In this document: positions 30,501 through 41,478 of the stretch, in pieces
Position numbering within the stretch: the first letter of the stretch is position 1
Layout of the letters: the number at the start of each line of letters is the position of its first letter
NCBI RefSeq assembly: GCF_004327985.1
Contig: NZ_SJDL01000002.1
Coordinates: 62,001-126,000 of the forward strand
Direction of reading: 5' to 3'
Length of the DNA stretch: 64,000 nucleotides
DNA from: Marinobacter halodurans
Lineage (GTDB): Bacteria > Pseudomonadota > Gammaproteobacteria > Pseudomonadales > Oleiphilaceae
Position numbers and translations under genes: made by a program
Notes under the pieces: model-generated
Database searches by the model: none
Told to the model about the DNA's origin: nothing
The model's input: the letters and a program-made list of their open reading frames with translations, nothing else

Positions 30501-30929
30501 TCAGCCGCGGGGACAGATCTCATTGTCGTTGAAAAAATAGGCAATTTCACGCTCGGCGGACGCCGGAGAGTCGGATCCGTGAACCGCATTGGCGTCGATG
30601 GACGAGGCGAAATCGGCACGGATCGTGCCCGGCTCCGCTTCCTTCGGGTTGGTGGCACCCATCAGGTCACGGTTCTTGGCGATGGCACCCTCGCCTTCCA
30701 GTACCTGGACGACCACAGGGCCTGACGTCATGAACGCCACCAGATCCGGGAAGAAAGGACGCTCTTTGTGCTCGGCGTAGAAGCCCTCCGCCTGCTCCTG
30801 GGTCAGGTGCATCATTTTGGCAGCCACGATGCTCAGACCACCTTTCTCGAAGCGGCTGTAGATCTCGCCGATGACGTTCTTGGCAACAGCGTCCGGCTTG
30901 ACGATAGAGAGCGTGCGCTCGTTAGACAT
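30501..30929 (-). CDS. ndk: nucleoside diphosphate kinase
   Basis: Balances nucleoside triphosphates by transferring phosphate through an active-site histidine. It has 142 residues; the active site [13 protein letters not shown] places His117 exactly as in other bacterial Ndk proteins. In related bacteria ndk follows iscX at the end of the isc operon; here it follows iscS, with a 128-bp gap that holds a nested inverted repeat. Confidence 0.97.
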   Translation of the reverse strand: MSNERTLSIVKPDAVAKNVIGEIYSRFEKGGLSIVAAKMMHLTQEQAEGFYAEHKERPFFPDLVAFMTSGPVVVQVLEGEGAIAKNRDLMGATNPKEAEPGTIRADFASSIDANAVHGSDSPASAEREIAYFFNDNEICPRG

Positions 30930-30957
30930 GCTAAATCTCCAGTTGGTTATAGGTTAA

Positions 30958-31014
30958 GGAGCCTCGAAAAACATCCCGGCCACCGATCATGGCCGACATA
31001 TTCTCCGAGGCTCC
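30958..31014. repeat. nested inverted repeat at the iscS-ndk junction
   Basis: An outer 9-bp perfect inverted repeat (30958-30966 GGAGCCTCG with 31006-31014) encloses an inner 6-bp repeat (30977-30982 with 30990-30995, CGGCCA/TGGCCG). It would fold into a two-tier hairpin in the RNA. There is no U tract on either strand, so it is not a standard terminator; it may be an mRNA processing element or a scar of gene loss. Confidence 0.55.
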
Positions 31015-31057
31015 CTAAAAACTAAACGGCGATTATACGCGGGAAGCCGGCGACTGC

Positions 31058-32227
31058 CTACCGGACCCCTGAGCGGGCGCGCTGTCGCTCCCGCAACCGT
31101 TCCAGGACCGTACCGATCTCGCGGACGGCAAAATCAATCTCTTCGGCGGTCGTGAAACGACCAAAGGAAAACCGCAGCGCACTGTGAGCCAGCTCATCGC
31201 TCACACCCAGAGCCCGTAGCACATAGGAGGGCTCAAGCGACGCCGACGCACAGGCGGAACCGGATGACACGGCCAGGTCCCGCAGCCCGAGCATCAGCGA
31301 CTCACCGTCGACACCCTCGAAACTGAGATTGACAATACCGGGCACCGAGAGTTCCGCATCCCCGTTCAGGCTCACACCGGAAAGCCCGGCGATCCCCGTC
31401 AGGAACTGCTGCCTCAGGGACAGCAGGCGCGTGCGCTCCTCTTCCAGTTCGTCACCCGCGATCCGGAAAGCCTCACCCATGCCGACAATCTGGTGGGTCG
31501 GCAATGTTCCGGACCGCATGCCCCGCTCATGGCCACCGCCATGAATCTGGGCCTCAATCCTCACCGCCGGATCCCGACGCACGTACAACGCGCCGATGCC
31601 CTTGGGGCCGTACACCTTGTGCCCCGACAGCGACATCAGATCCACGGGCGTCCCGGACAGGTCAATAGCGAGCTTCCCGGCGGCCTGGGCGGCATCCACG
31701 TGGAAAAGGATACCCTGCTCCCGAAGCCAACTGCCGATCATGGCGACGTCGGTCACCGTTCCGATTTCGTTGTTGACCCACATCAGGCTGACCAGACAGG
31801 TATCCGGGCGCACGGCCTCCTGAACCTGTTCGAGGCTGATACGCCCCCGGGAATCCGGCTGCAGGTAGGTCACCTGCATACCCTGGCTTTCGAGCCAGCC
31901 GCACGTATCCAGCACCGCCTTGTGCTCTATGGCGGAACTGATGATATGGCCGTCCGGATAGCGGACCGCCACGCCCTTGATGGCCAGGTTATCGGACTCG
32001 GTGGCCCCGGACGTCCAGACGAGTTCACGCGGATCGCACGCCATCAGGTCGGCAACCTGACGACGCGCGCCTTCCACCGCCGCCTCGGCCTGCCAGCCAT
32101 AGCCATGGGATCTCGAGGCCGGGTTTCCGAACACACCATCGAGTGTCAGGTGTTCCGCCATACGCTCGGCAACCCGGGGGTCCACCGGCGTACTTGCCGC
32201 ATAATCAAGATAGACTGGTTTTTTCAT
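31058..32227 (-). CDS. iscS: cysteine desulfurase, IscS type with shortened C-terminus
   Basis: PLP enzyme releasing sulfur from cysteine. It has 389 residues; the PLP lysine is Lys204 ([10 protein letters not shown]), His102 lies in SAIEHKAV, and the persulfide cysteine is Cys326 in [15 protein letters not shown]. coli IscS has 404 residues and ends in a tail (LNSIEWAHH) that helps bind IscU; here the protein stops at [11 protein letters not shown] and lacks it. It follows iscR by 52 bp, but iscU, iscA, hscBA, fdx and iscX are not downstream. Sulfur may instead go to tRNA thiolation or to another assembly system. Confidence 0.92.
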   Translation of the reverse strand: MKKPVYLDYAASTPVDPRVAERMAEHLTLDGVFGNPASRSHGYGWQAEAAVEGARRQVADLMACDPRELVWTSGATESDNLAIKGVAVRYPDGHIISSAIEHKAVLDTCGWLESQGMQVTYLQPDSRGRISLEQVQEAVRPDTCLVSLMWVNNEIGTVTDVAMIGSWLREQGILFHVDAAQAAGKLAIDLSGTPVDLMSLSGHKVYGPKGIGALYVRRDPAVRIEAQIHGGGHERGMRSGTLPTHQIVGMGEAFRIAGDELEEERTRLLSLRQQFLTGIAGLSGVSLNGDAELSVPGIVNLSFEGVDGESLMLGLRDLAVSSGSACASASLEPSYVLRALGVSDELAHSALRFSFGRFTTAEEIDFAVREIGTVLERLRERQRARSGVR

Positions 32228-32279
32228 AGGACTCTGGGATTGAATCGTTCAGGCCCTGGTACGGACCGGGACAGGTTGG

Positions 32280-32765
32280 TCAGACTGGATCGCCCTGCGT
32301 CAGACGCTGTGTATTTACGGCCTCAGCCTGCTTTACGTTCTGGCGTTCGGCCACAACCTGGATTTCCCGTTTTCGCATCAGGTCGGCCAGGCTGATTTCA
32401 CTCAGGAAGGCATGAATCTGATCACTGAGATCCGACCACAGATGATGGGTCAGGCATTTTTCTCCGTTCTGGCAATCACCCTTGTTGTGACAGCGGGTGG
32501 TATCCAGGGACTCGTTGACCGCATCAACGACCTCCGAGATATAAACCGCATCGTAGGGCCGCCCCAACTGATAACCGCCTCCGGGGCCGCGCACGCTGAC
32601 GACAAGCTTGTGCCGACGGAGCTTGGCGAACAGCTGCTCGAGGTAGGACAGCGAGATATCCTGGCGCTGGGAGATATCCGCCAGCGTGACGGGACCATCC
32701 TCAGCATGCAGCGCAAGGTCCAGCATCGCAGTGACTGCGTAGCGCCCCTTGGTGGTCAATCGCAT
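32280..32765 (-). CDS. iscR: Fe-S cluster-sensing transcriptional regulator IscR
   Basis: Rrf2-family regulator of 161 residues. The winged helix includes [19 protein letters not shown]. The [2Fe-2S] ligands Cys92, Cys98, Cys104 and His107 are all present ([18 protein letters not shown]), at the same numbering as in E. coli. A near-consensus type-1 IscR site overlaps its own promoter, so cluster-dependent autorepression should still operate. Confidence 0.96.
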   Translation of the reverse strand: MRLTTKGRYAVTAMLDLALHAEDGPVTLADISQRQDISLSYLEQLFAKLRRHKLVVSVRGPGGGYQLGRPYDAVYISEVVDAVNESLDTTRCHNKGDCQNGEKCLTHHLWSDLSDQIHAFLSEISLADLMRKREIQVVAERQNVKQAEAVNTQRLTQGDPV

Positions 32766-32811
32766 GGATAACAGCCTCGAGAGATCGGGAAATGGGTTCC
32801 ACCGATCTCAA

Positions 32812-32844
32812 AGTATGAATTGACCGACTATTTCAGTCAAGTAT
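32812..32844 (-). promoter_or_regulatory. iscR promoter with type-1 IscR binding site
   Basis: On the minus strand -35 TTGACT (32835-32840) and -10 CATACT (32812-32817) are 17 nt apart. Between and across them runs the palindrome-like ATACTTGACT-GAAA-TAGTCGGTCAAT (32819-32844), which agrees closely with the type-1 IscR motif (ATAxxTGACT...AGTCxxxTAT). This is the arrangement of the autoregulated E. coli iscR promoter. Confidence 0.82.
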
Positions 32845-32892
32845 TAAGAAAGACGGTAAAATCGCTTATAGCTCGCGAACTTACCACCAAAG

Positions 32893-33666
32893 TCAGGACG
32901 ACTCCTTGTCATCCCTGACGCAGTCGAAATCCTCTTCGTCGATGGCCGGCAACGCGCCATTACGGTATTCCTTGTCGACCCGTTGCAGCGCCTTGCACAT
33001 GCTCTCGATCCGCTCGTCCACCACATGCATATGATCGAGCAGGCTGCGCACGGCACGGGCCACCGGGTCCGGCATCTCTTCGGTCACGCCATAGGCATCG
33101 AAGCCCATGCGCTGCTCCATCTCGCGGCGCTTGTCCTTTTCAGCCTCTTTATCGCGCTTGACGATCACGCGCCCCGGAATGCCCACAACCGTGGCATCGG
33201 CGGGAACGGCCTTGGTGACGACGGAATTGGAACCGATCTTGGCCCGGTCCCCCACCTCGAACGGCCCGAGAATCTTGGCACCGGCACCAATGACGACACC
33301 GTTACCCAGGGTCGGATGGCGCTTGCCCTTGTTCCAACTGGTGCCACCCAGGGTAACGCCCTGGTAGAGCGTCACATCATCACCGATCACCGTCGTCTCA
33401 CCAATGACCACACCCATACCGTGGTCGATGAAAAAGCGTCGCCCGATCACCGCCCCAGGGTGAATCTCGATACCGGTCAGCCAGCGTGCCAGCGTTGAAA
33501 TCGTCCGCGCCAGCCACTTGAAACCCCGACACCAGAGCGAGTGCGCGACACGGTAGAACAGGAGCGCATGGAGCCCCGGATAGTTGGTAAGCACCTCAAA
33601 GGTATTCCGGGCCGCCGGATCGCGGTGGAACACGCTGCCAATATCTTCACGCAAACGCTCGAACAT
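32893..33666 (-). CDS. cysE: serine O-acetyltransferase
   Basis: Makes O-acetylserine for cysteine synthesis. It has 257 residues: an N-terminal helical part ([21 protein letters not shown]) and left-handed beta-helix repeats with [22 protein letters not shown]; His and Asp of FIDHG are catalytic, and [14 protein letters not shown] is the conserved loop. It is of the shorter EpsC-like type with an acidic C-terminal tail. It begins 3 bp after trmJ ends and precedes iscR. Confidence 0.94.
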   Translation of the reverse strand: MFERLREDIGSVFHRDPAARNTFEVLTNYPGLHALLFYRVAHSLWCRGFKWLARTISTLARWLTGIEIHPGAVIGRRFFIDHGMGVVIGETTVIGDDVTLYQGVTLGGTSWNKGKRHPTLGNGVVIGAGAKILGPFEVGDRAKIGSNSVVTKAVPADATVVGIPGRVIVKRDKEAEKDKRREMEQRMGFDAYGVTEEMPDPVARAVRSLLDHMHVVDERIESMCKALQRVDKEYRNGALPAIDEEDFDCVRDDKESS

Positions 33667-33669
33667 AGT

Positions 33670-34482
33670 CTATTCCTGTTCCTGCTTCGCCTCGGGGCCA
33701 CGCTCCGTAGCCCCCGCACTTTTCTGCACGGCTGTCAGGATACCGCGCAATATGTTGATTTCCATCTGGTCCAGATGAGCCCGCTGAAACAGGCGGCGCA
33801 AACGGGTCATCAACTGCCGGGGATTTTCCCGCCGATGGAAATCGATATCCACGAGCACATCCTCAAGATGCCCGAAGAACCCCTCTACATCGTTCACCGA
33901 CGCCGCCTTGATATCCCAACCATCGTCGCCCGGCTGGAGCATCGGGCGCAACGCCGCCTGTTCGCCACCGGCTTCCAGTTGCCTCAGGTGATGCATTCGC
34001 ACCTCGTAGCAGATGACCTGGACAGCCATCGCCAGGTTCAGGGAGCTGTAGTCGGGATTCGACGGTATATGGATATGGTAATGGCATCGCTGCAGTTCTT
34101 CATTGCTCAGGCCATGGTTTTCCCGGCCGAAGACCAGGGCCACCTCCCCTTTTCCGGCCTGCCCTGCAGCCCGCTCGGCGCAATCGGCCGGCGCAATCAC
34201 CGGCCAGGGCACCTTGCGGCCCCGGGCACTGGTTCCCATCACCAGGACACAGTCGGCAATCGCCTCATCCAGCGTGTCCACCACCGTCGCCTGATCCAGG
34301 ATCTCCGACGCCCCCGAGGACCGGGCGTAGGACGCCTCGTCGGGGAAAGACGCCGGATTCACCAGGTACAGATTGGAAAGCCCCATATTCTTCATGGCAC
34401 GGGCCGTAGCACCGATATTGCCGGAGTGGGATGTTTCCACCAGGACGATGCGGATATGGGCGTGTGGATCTTGCTGGGTCAT
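33670..34482 (-). CDS. trmJ: tRNA (cytidine/uridine-2'-O-)-methyltransferase TrmJ
   Basis: SPOUT methyltransferase modifying position 32 of tRNA anticodon loops. It has 270 residues; IRIVLVETSHSGNIGATARAMKNMG is the RNA- and SAM-fold N-terminus, LVFGRENHGLSNEE and the trefoil-knot segment YSSLNLAMAVQ complete the SAM site. A C-terminal extension of about 100 residues is typical for TrmJ. It is divergent from suhB and heads trmJ-cysE-iscR-iscS. Confidence 0.95.
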   Translation of the reverse strand: MTQQDPHAHIRIVLVETSHSGNIGATARAMKNMGLSNLYLVNPASFPDEASYARSSGASEILDQATVVDTLDEAIADCVLVMGTSARGRKVPWPVIAPADCAERAAGQAGKGEVALVFGRENHGLSNEELQRCHYHIHIPSNPDYSSLNLAMAVQVICYEVRMHHLRQLEAGGEQAALRPMLQPGDDGWDIKAASVNDVEGFFGHLEDVLVDIDFHRRENPRQLMTRLRRLFQRAHLDQMEINILRGILTAVQKSAGATERGPEAKQEQE

Positions 34483-34624
34483 TCAAGCGCCTCTGGCGTG
34501 TCGAATTCAACGAGGCGGGCAATGATACCAGAAAGCGCGCCATGATGATGCGCCGCCGCGCTGCGGACCGGGTAATCCCGTATAGGCCGCCCTCCCAAAA
34601 AACGTACAAGCAGGGCCCTTGTTT

Positions 34625-34633
34625 TGCTATCAT
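34625..34633 (+). promoter_or_regulatory. extended -10 promoter of suhB
   Basis: TGC-TATCAT (34625-34633) is a good extended -10 element, 37 bp ahead of the suhB ATG. No matching -35 hexamer is obvious. Confidence 0.45.
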
Positions 34634-34669
34634 ACGCGCCCTTTAACCAGTCAGGCGTCAGAGAGATCC

Positions 34670-35470
34670 ATGCAACCAGCGATTAAGATGGCCCTGCGCA
34701 TTGCGCGCCAGGGTTCCGAGTACCTAAAGGCCCATTTTGAACGTCAGGATCCTGCCACTATCGACGACGCTGCCCGCTCACAACTGGACCGGGCCGAAGC
34801 CTCGGTCTACGCCAACTTCTCGGAGCAGTTGCAGAAAGCCTACAAGGATCACTACATTGCACCGGCCGGCGATATTGACGCCGCCGGGCATGAACTGAGC
34901 TGGCACATCTTCCCGCTCATTGGCAGCGACAACTTCCTGCGCGGTATTCCCGAATTCGTGCTGGCCCTGGTCCAGAAGAAAGGCAACCGTGCCGAGCACA
35001 TGCTGTTGGTCAACCCGGTTACCGGGGAAGAATACTCCGCCAGCCGTGGCCACGGGGCCGCCCTGAACAGTCGCCGCATCCGCATGAACGGCGCCCAGCA
35101 GATCAGCAAGGCGATCCTGTCCACCAACGTGCTTGAATTCACCCGTGAAACCGAGGACCCGCTGGTCTGGGGCGAACTGATCAGCACCCTGGCACGGGAA
35201 ACCCGGCAGACGCGAACCTGCGGCTGCACCCTGCTGGATATGGCGCGCGCCAGTGCGGGCCACCTTGACGGCATTGTCGTCTTCCGTCCGACCGCGGTCG
35301 AACAGGCCCTGGGCCTGCTACTGGCACACGAGTCCGGCGGACTGTCCGGCGACTTTTCCGGCAACCCGTCGAGCCAGGAAAGCAGCCGCCAACTGGCCAT
35401 CGCCAACCCCAAGCTGTTCAAGGACCTGCTCAAGACACTGCACCCGTTCCGCGGCCGCCTGCCACGCTAG
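34670..35470 (+). CDS. suhB: SuhB-family protein, probably catalytically inactive
   Basis: Orthologue of SuhB by start (MQPAIKMALRIARQGSEYL), length (266 residues) and position, divergent from trmJ. However, the inositol-monophosphatase signature DPLDGT reads FPLIGS (residues 81-86), so both metal-binding Asp are replaced by Phe81 and Ile84. The upstream EE of the first metal site is not recognisable, and the WDxAAG motif reads VEQALG (210-215). Fold-defining parts such as NPVTGEEYSASRGHGAALN and the C-terminal LLAHESGGLSGDF are kept. E. coli SuhB has a phosphatase-independent role in rRNA transcription antitermination, which could survive here. The ATG at 34670 is preferred over an upstream start because it matches the family N-terminus. 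Confidence 0.85.
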   Translation: MQPAIKMALRIARQGSEYLKAHFERQDPATIDDAARSQLDRAEASVYANFSEQLQKAYKDHYIAPAGDIDAAGHELSWHIFPLIGSDNFLRGIPEFVLALVQKKGNRAEHMLLVNPVTGEEYSASRGHGAALNSRRIRMNGAQQISKAILSTNVLEFTRETEDPLVWGELISTLARETRQTRTCGCTLLDMARASAGHLDGIVVFRPTAVEQALGLLLAHESGGLSGDFSGNPSSQESSRQLAIANPKLFKDLLKTLHPFRGRLPR

Positions 35471-35515
35471 GCACCTCGTCATTACCCTGCGCCCCGTTTA
35501 CGTGCGGGCGCCCGC

Positions 35516-35543
35516 AAAAAAGGCCGCGATTGCGGCCTTTTTT
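35516..35543. terminator. bidirectional terminator between suhB and secF
   Basis: A perfect 12-bp stem (35516-35527 with 35532-35543, core GGCCGC/GCGGCC) has a 4-nt loop and A/T runs on both sides. It serves the converging suhB and yajC-secD-secF units. Confidence 0.93.
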
Positions 35544-35568
35544 GTATTTGAACTGCCCTGAACGGGAT

Positions 35569-36525
35569 TTACATCCGGTTCAGCCATTCGGGCGGTTCTT
35601 CTTCCTCTGACTGTTGACCGACCTCACCCTCTTTTGCCGGTACGATCAGGTCCTCGCGACTGACCCCCATCATGATCAACAGGTTTGCCGCCACATAGAT
35701 CGACGAATACGTACCCACCAGGATGCCGATCAGTAACGCGATGGAAAAGTTGTGGATCGCCTCGCCACCCAGCAGGAACAGTGCCAGCAGCACCACCAGC
35801 GTCGTACCGGATGTGTTCAGGGTCCGGCTCATGGTTTCGGTGATGGAGTGGTTGATGATCTCCTCGCTGTTGCCGGTACGCAGCTTGCGGAAATTCTCCC
35901 GGATCCGGTCGGCCACGATGATGGTATCGTTCAGCGAGTAACCGATAACGGCCAGCAAGGCCGCCAGCACGCTAAGATCGAACGTCCACTGGAACAATGA
36001 GAACACACCGAGGACCACGATCACATCGTGTGCCAGCGGCAGCACGGAAGCCACACCGAACTTGAACTGGAAACGCATGCCGACATACACCAGCACCACG
36101 AACAGGGCCAGCAGCATACCCAGCCCGCTGCTCTCCTTCAGCTCATCGCCCACCTGGGAGCCGACAAACTCGGCACGCACCATCTCGACCTTGTCGCCGT
36201 TGGCACGCAGATCCGCCGCCATATTCTCCGCCAGCTGGTTGTCGAAATCCTGGCGCAGACGCACCAGGACGGACTTCTCGTCACCGAAGTTCTGGACCAC
36301 AAATTCCTTGTAGCCGGCATCGTCAAGCGTCTGGCGAACGGTATCCAGGGAAGGCGCCTTTTCGTAGGCGAACTCGATGGATGTACCGCCGGTAAAATCC
36401 AGCCCCAGGTTGAGGCCGTTGATGGCCAGGATAATGATCGAGAGGATAACCGCAGTCAGCGACCCGAAGGACGCCAGGCGCCGGACCCCCATGAAATTAA
36501 TGGTGTTCTCGGTCAGTTTAGCCAT
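35569..36525 (-). CDS. secF: protein translocase subunit SecF
   Basis: RND-type Sec accessory subunit using proton motive force to aid late export. It has 318 residues with six transmembrane helices, the periplasmic P1 domain after GLDFTGGTSIEF, and the conserved IGYSLNDTIIVADRIRENFR segment. An upstream in-frame start exists 24 bp away, but ATG 36525 overlaps the secD stop by 8 bp and follows a GGGGGGAAG stretch, so coupled translation is likely. Confidence 0.95.
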   Translation of the reverse strand: MAKLTENTINFMGVRRLASFGSLTAVILSIIILAINGLNLGLDFTGGTSIEFAYEKAPSLDTVRQTLDDAGYKEFVVQNFGDEKSVLVRLRQDFDNQLAENMAADLRANGDKVEMVRAEFVGSQVGDELKESSGLGMLLALFVVLVYVGMRFQFKFGVASVLPLAHDVIVVLGVFSLFQWTFDLSVLAALLAVIGYSLNDTIIVADRIRENFRKLRTGNSEEIINHSITETMSRTLNTSGTTLVVLLALFLLGGEAIHNFSIALLIGILVGTYSSIYVAANLLIMMGVSREDLIVPAKEGEVGQQSEEEEPPEWLNRM

Positions 36526-38395
36526 TGGCGAGCTTCCCCCCGATCGCAAGCTTCTCGACCTTGCGACCGCCGTAAATCAGATTGATGATTGCGCGGCTGA
36601 CCAGCAGCCCGGTGAACATGGACGTCAGGATGCCGATACACAGGGTCACGGCGAAACCTTTCACCGGACCGGAGCCCATGGCGAACAGGATGACGGCCAC
36701 CAACAGGGTGGTGATGTTGGCGTCAAAGATGGACACAAACGCCCGGGAGAAACCGGCATTGATCGCGCTCTGGGGCGGAACCCCCAACCTTAACTCTTCC
36801 TTTATTCGCTCGAAGATCAATACGTTGGCATCCACCGCCATACCCACGGTCAGCACGATACCGGCAATGCCGGGCAGCGTGAGCGTCGCCGACAGGATCG
36901 ACATACACGCCACCAGGAGCATCAGGTTGACCGCCAGGGCGACATTGGCCACCAGACCAAAGAAACGGTAGTACAGCAGCATGTAGAGCAGGACCAGGGC
37001 AAAGCCGACCGTTACCGACATTACGCCGGAGTCGATGTTCTTCTGCCCCAGGCTTGGCCCGATGGTCCGCTCCTGCACGAAGTACATTGGCGCCGCCAGG
37101 GAGCCTGCACGCAACAGCAACGCCAGCTCGCCGGCTTCGGCCGTGGAGTCCAGCCCGGTGATGCGGAACGAGCTGCCCAGGGTCGACTGGATGGTCGCCA
37201 GGCTGATAATGCTGCGATTGACCTTGCGCTCTTCCACTTCCTGGATCTTGCCGTCGATACGTTTCTTGACGGTCTCGGTCCGGTACTCGATGAACAGCAC
37301 GGCCATACGACGCTTGATGGCGTCGCGGGTGGCACGGGTCATACGGTCGCCGCCGGTGCTGTCGAGCGTGATGTTGACCTGCGGCTGGCCGTTCTGATCG
37401 AAGGCCTGCTGCGCGTTCGCCACATTCTCACCGGTAACGATGATTTCGCGCTCAAGACGCGCCGTGCGGTCCGGATTATCCCGGAACGGATAGACTTCGG
37501 TGGCGCTGGACGGCGCATCCTGGCGCGCTTCCAGACGGAATTCCAGGTTGGCCGTAGCCCCCAGTACCCGCTTGGCCTGCGCCGTATCCTGGACCCCCGG
37601 CAGTTCAACCACGATACGATCGCGACCCTGGCGCTGCACCAACGGCTCGGCGACGCCCAGCTCGTTGACCCGGTTACGGATGGTGGTCAGGTTCTGCTTG
37701 AGGGCGTACTCCTCAATCTCCTTGATCTTCTTCTCGGAGAGCTGCAGGGTCAGCACCTGCTGGCCGTTGTCATCGGTGGTCTTGTCGAGCAGGAACTCGT
37801 TGTACTGGTCACGGATCAGGTCGAAGGCTTGGTTCTGCGACGCGTCGTCACGGAACACCAACTGGATGGTGTTACCCTCTCCTACGTCGCCGCCGCGATA
37901 ACGGATGTGCTCTTCCCGCAACTGGCGCTTGATCTCACTGGAATAGACCTCAAGCCGCTTCTGCAGGGCACTCTTCATATCCACCTCCAGCAGGAAATGG
38001 ACACCACCGCGCAGGTCGAGGCCCAGCTTCATCGGGCCCGCGCCAATGCTGCGCAGCCAGTCCGGCGTGGTCGGCGCCATGTTCAAAGCGGCCAGATAGT
38101 CGCGACCCAGCGCTTCCTGGATGGCCGGCCTGGCGCTCAGCTGCGCCTCTGCACTGTTGACCCGGATCAGGCCGTTGGGCGGATTGAGTGTCGCTTCCTT
38201 GACGGCGATACCCTCCTGCTTGAGCGCATCGACCGCCTTGTCCAGCGTGGCCTGGTCCACTTGCGTACTGCTGCGCGCACCGGTGATCTGGATGGCGTAG
38301 TCATCCGGATAGAGGTTGGGCAACGCGTATATGAAACCGATCACCACAGCGACCAGAATCACGATGTTTTTCCAGAGCGGGAATTTGTTGAGCAT
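36518..38395 (-). CDS. secD: protein translocase subunit SecD
   Basis: Partner of SecF. It has 625 residues: one N-terminal transmembrane helix, a large periplasmic domain after GLDLRGGVHFLLEVD, and five C-terminal helices with GIVLTVGMAVDANVLIFERI, which holds the conserved Asp of the proton path. Middle gene of yajC-secD-secF. Confidence 0.96.
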   Translation of the reverse strand: MLNKFPLWKNIVILVAVVIGFIYALPNLYPDDYAIQITGARSSTQVDQATLDKAVDALKQEGIAVKEATLNPPNGLIRVNSAEAQLSARPAIQEALGRDYLAALNMAPTTPDWLRSIGAGPMKLGLDLRGGVHFLLEVDMKSALQKRLEVYSSEIKRQLREEHIRYRGGDVGEGNTIQLVFRDDASQNQAFDLIRDQYNEFLLDKTTDDNGQQVLTLQLSEKKIKEIEEYALKQNLTTIRNRVNELGVAEPLVQRQGRDRIVVELPGVQDTAQAKRVLGATANLEFRLEARQDAPSSATEVYPFRDNPDRTARLEREIIVTGENVANAQQAFDQNGQPQVNITLDSTGGDRMTRATRDAIKRRMAVLFIEYRTETVKKRIDGKIQEVEERKVNRSIISLATIQSTLGSSFRITGLDSTAEAGELALLLRAGSLAAPMYFVQERTIGPSLGQKNIDSGVMSVTVGFALVLLYMLLYYRFFGLVANVALAVNLMLLVACMSILSATLTLPGIAGIVLTVGMAVDANVLIFERIKEELRLGVPPQSAINAGFSRAFVSIFDANITTLLVAVILFAMGSGPVKGFAVTLCIGILTSMFTGLLVSRAIINLIYGGRKVEKLAIGGKLANG

Positions 38396-38519
38396 GGAAT
38401 GCCTTGTTATCTGCTGGCGTACACCAGCCCTGTATCATTCTTGAACCGTGACACACGGCGAAGGGCTTCGCCGCACGCCTGTTTCAGCCAGCCGCCGGAC
38501 GGCGACCGCCTGATATACG

Positions 38520-38541
38520 AAGGGGCACTCGAGTGCCCCTT
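38520..38541. repeat. perfect palindrome between yajC and secD
   Basis: An 11+11-bp perfect palindrome (core GGGGCACTCGAGTGCCCC) lies just after the yajC stop codon. It could form a strong hairpin that partly terminates or stabilises the yajC transcript; there is no long U tract. Confidence 0.6.
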
Positions 38542-38551
38542 GTCAGACCGA

Positions 38552-38920
38552 TCAGATGTCCTTCAGAGTGCCTTTCGGCAGCGCGGCCGCAACAGCCACC
38601 TTCTGGACCTTCACCTCAACGTTGTCCGCCACTTCAATGACGATGAAGTCGTCGGTGACCTTGGTAATGCGTCCGGCCATGCCACCTGAGGTGACCACCT
38701 CGTCGCCCTTGCTCAGGCCCGACATCAGGTTCTTGTGCTCCTTGGCACGCTTGGACTGGGGACGCCAGATCAGGAGGTAGAAGATCAGGATAAAGCCGGC
38801 AAAGAAAATCACCTGGCCAATGACGCCCATGCCCTGTCCGGCGCCGCCGGGTTGCTGGGCCATCGCCACCGCCGGGGAGGCAGCCAGACAGATAGACAGC
38901 GCGTTACGCAAAGCTTTCAT
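38552..38920 (-). CDS. yajC: preprotein translocase subunit YajC
   Basis: Small Sec accessory protein of 122 residues: a signal-like N-terminus, one transmembrane helix (about 31-50, VIFFAGFILIFYLLIWRPQ), and the cytoplasmic motif RPQSKRAKEHKNLMSGLSKGDEVVTSGG. First gene of the yajC-secDF unit and downstream of tgt in the standard order. Confidence 0.95.
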   Translation of the reverse strand: MKALRNALSICLAASPAVAMAQQPGGAGQGMGVIGQVIFFAGFILIFYLLIWRPQSKRAKEHKNLMSGLSKGDEVVTSGGMAGRITKVTDDFIVIEVADNVEVKVQKVAVAAALPKGTLKDI

Positions 38921-38997
38921 TCGTGTACTCCGTTATTGATTGATATCGGCCCTTTGCCAAGGGTCGCACGGCGGCGCTCAATTCCCGCAAATCCGTT

Positions 38998-41210
<2,213 letters not shown>

Positions 41211-41290
41211 GGCGGCTCAACCTGATCTGGCAAGGGGACTCACCAACGGCTGGCATTCAGGTCCCGGAGGATACACAACGTATTGGAAAA

Positions 41291-41377
41291 TGGTGCCGGG
41301 GGTGGGACTCGAACCCACACGCAGTCGCCTGCACGAGATTTTGAGTCTCGCGTGTCTACCAGTTTCACCACCCCGGC
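41291..41377 (-). tRNA. tRNA-Leu (anticodon CAA)
   Basis: An 87-nt class II tRNA with encoded CCA: acceptor GCCGGGG pairing with CCCCGGC, anticodon loop CTCAAAA giving CAA, a long variable arm, and T loop GTTCGAGTC. It lies 80 bp upstream of queA in the same direction. Confidence 0.97.
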
Positions 41378-41394
41378 TTTTGGAGAGTGCCGCG

Positions 41395-41422
41395 ATTATA
41401 CTGAGGCGAATCCCAGCGTCAA
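41395..41422 (-). promoter_or_regulatory. sigma-70 promoter of tRNA-Leu
   Basis: On the minus strand -35 TTGACG (41417-41422), a 16-nt spacer, and a perfect -10 TATAAT (41395-41400) sit directly upstream of tRNA-Leu. Confidence 0.88.
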
Positions 41423-41478
41423 CCGGCAACCGCTGGAAATACGCCAGAATCCGCGAAATCCGGACCCTGGCGCGCGCC

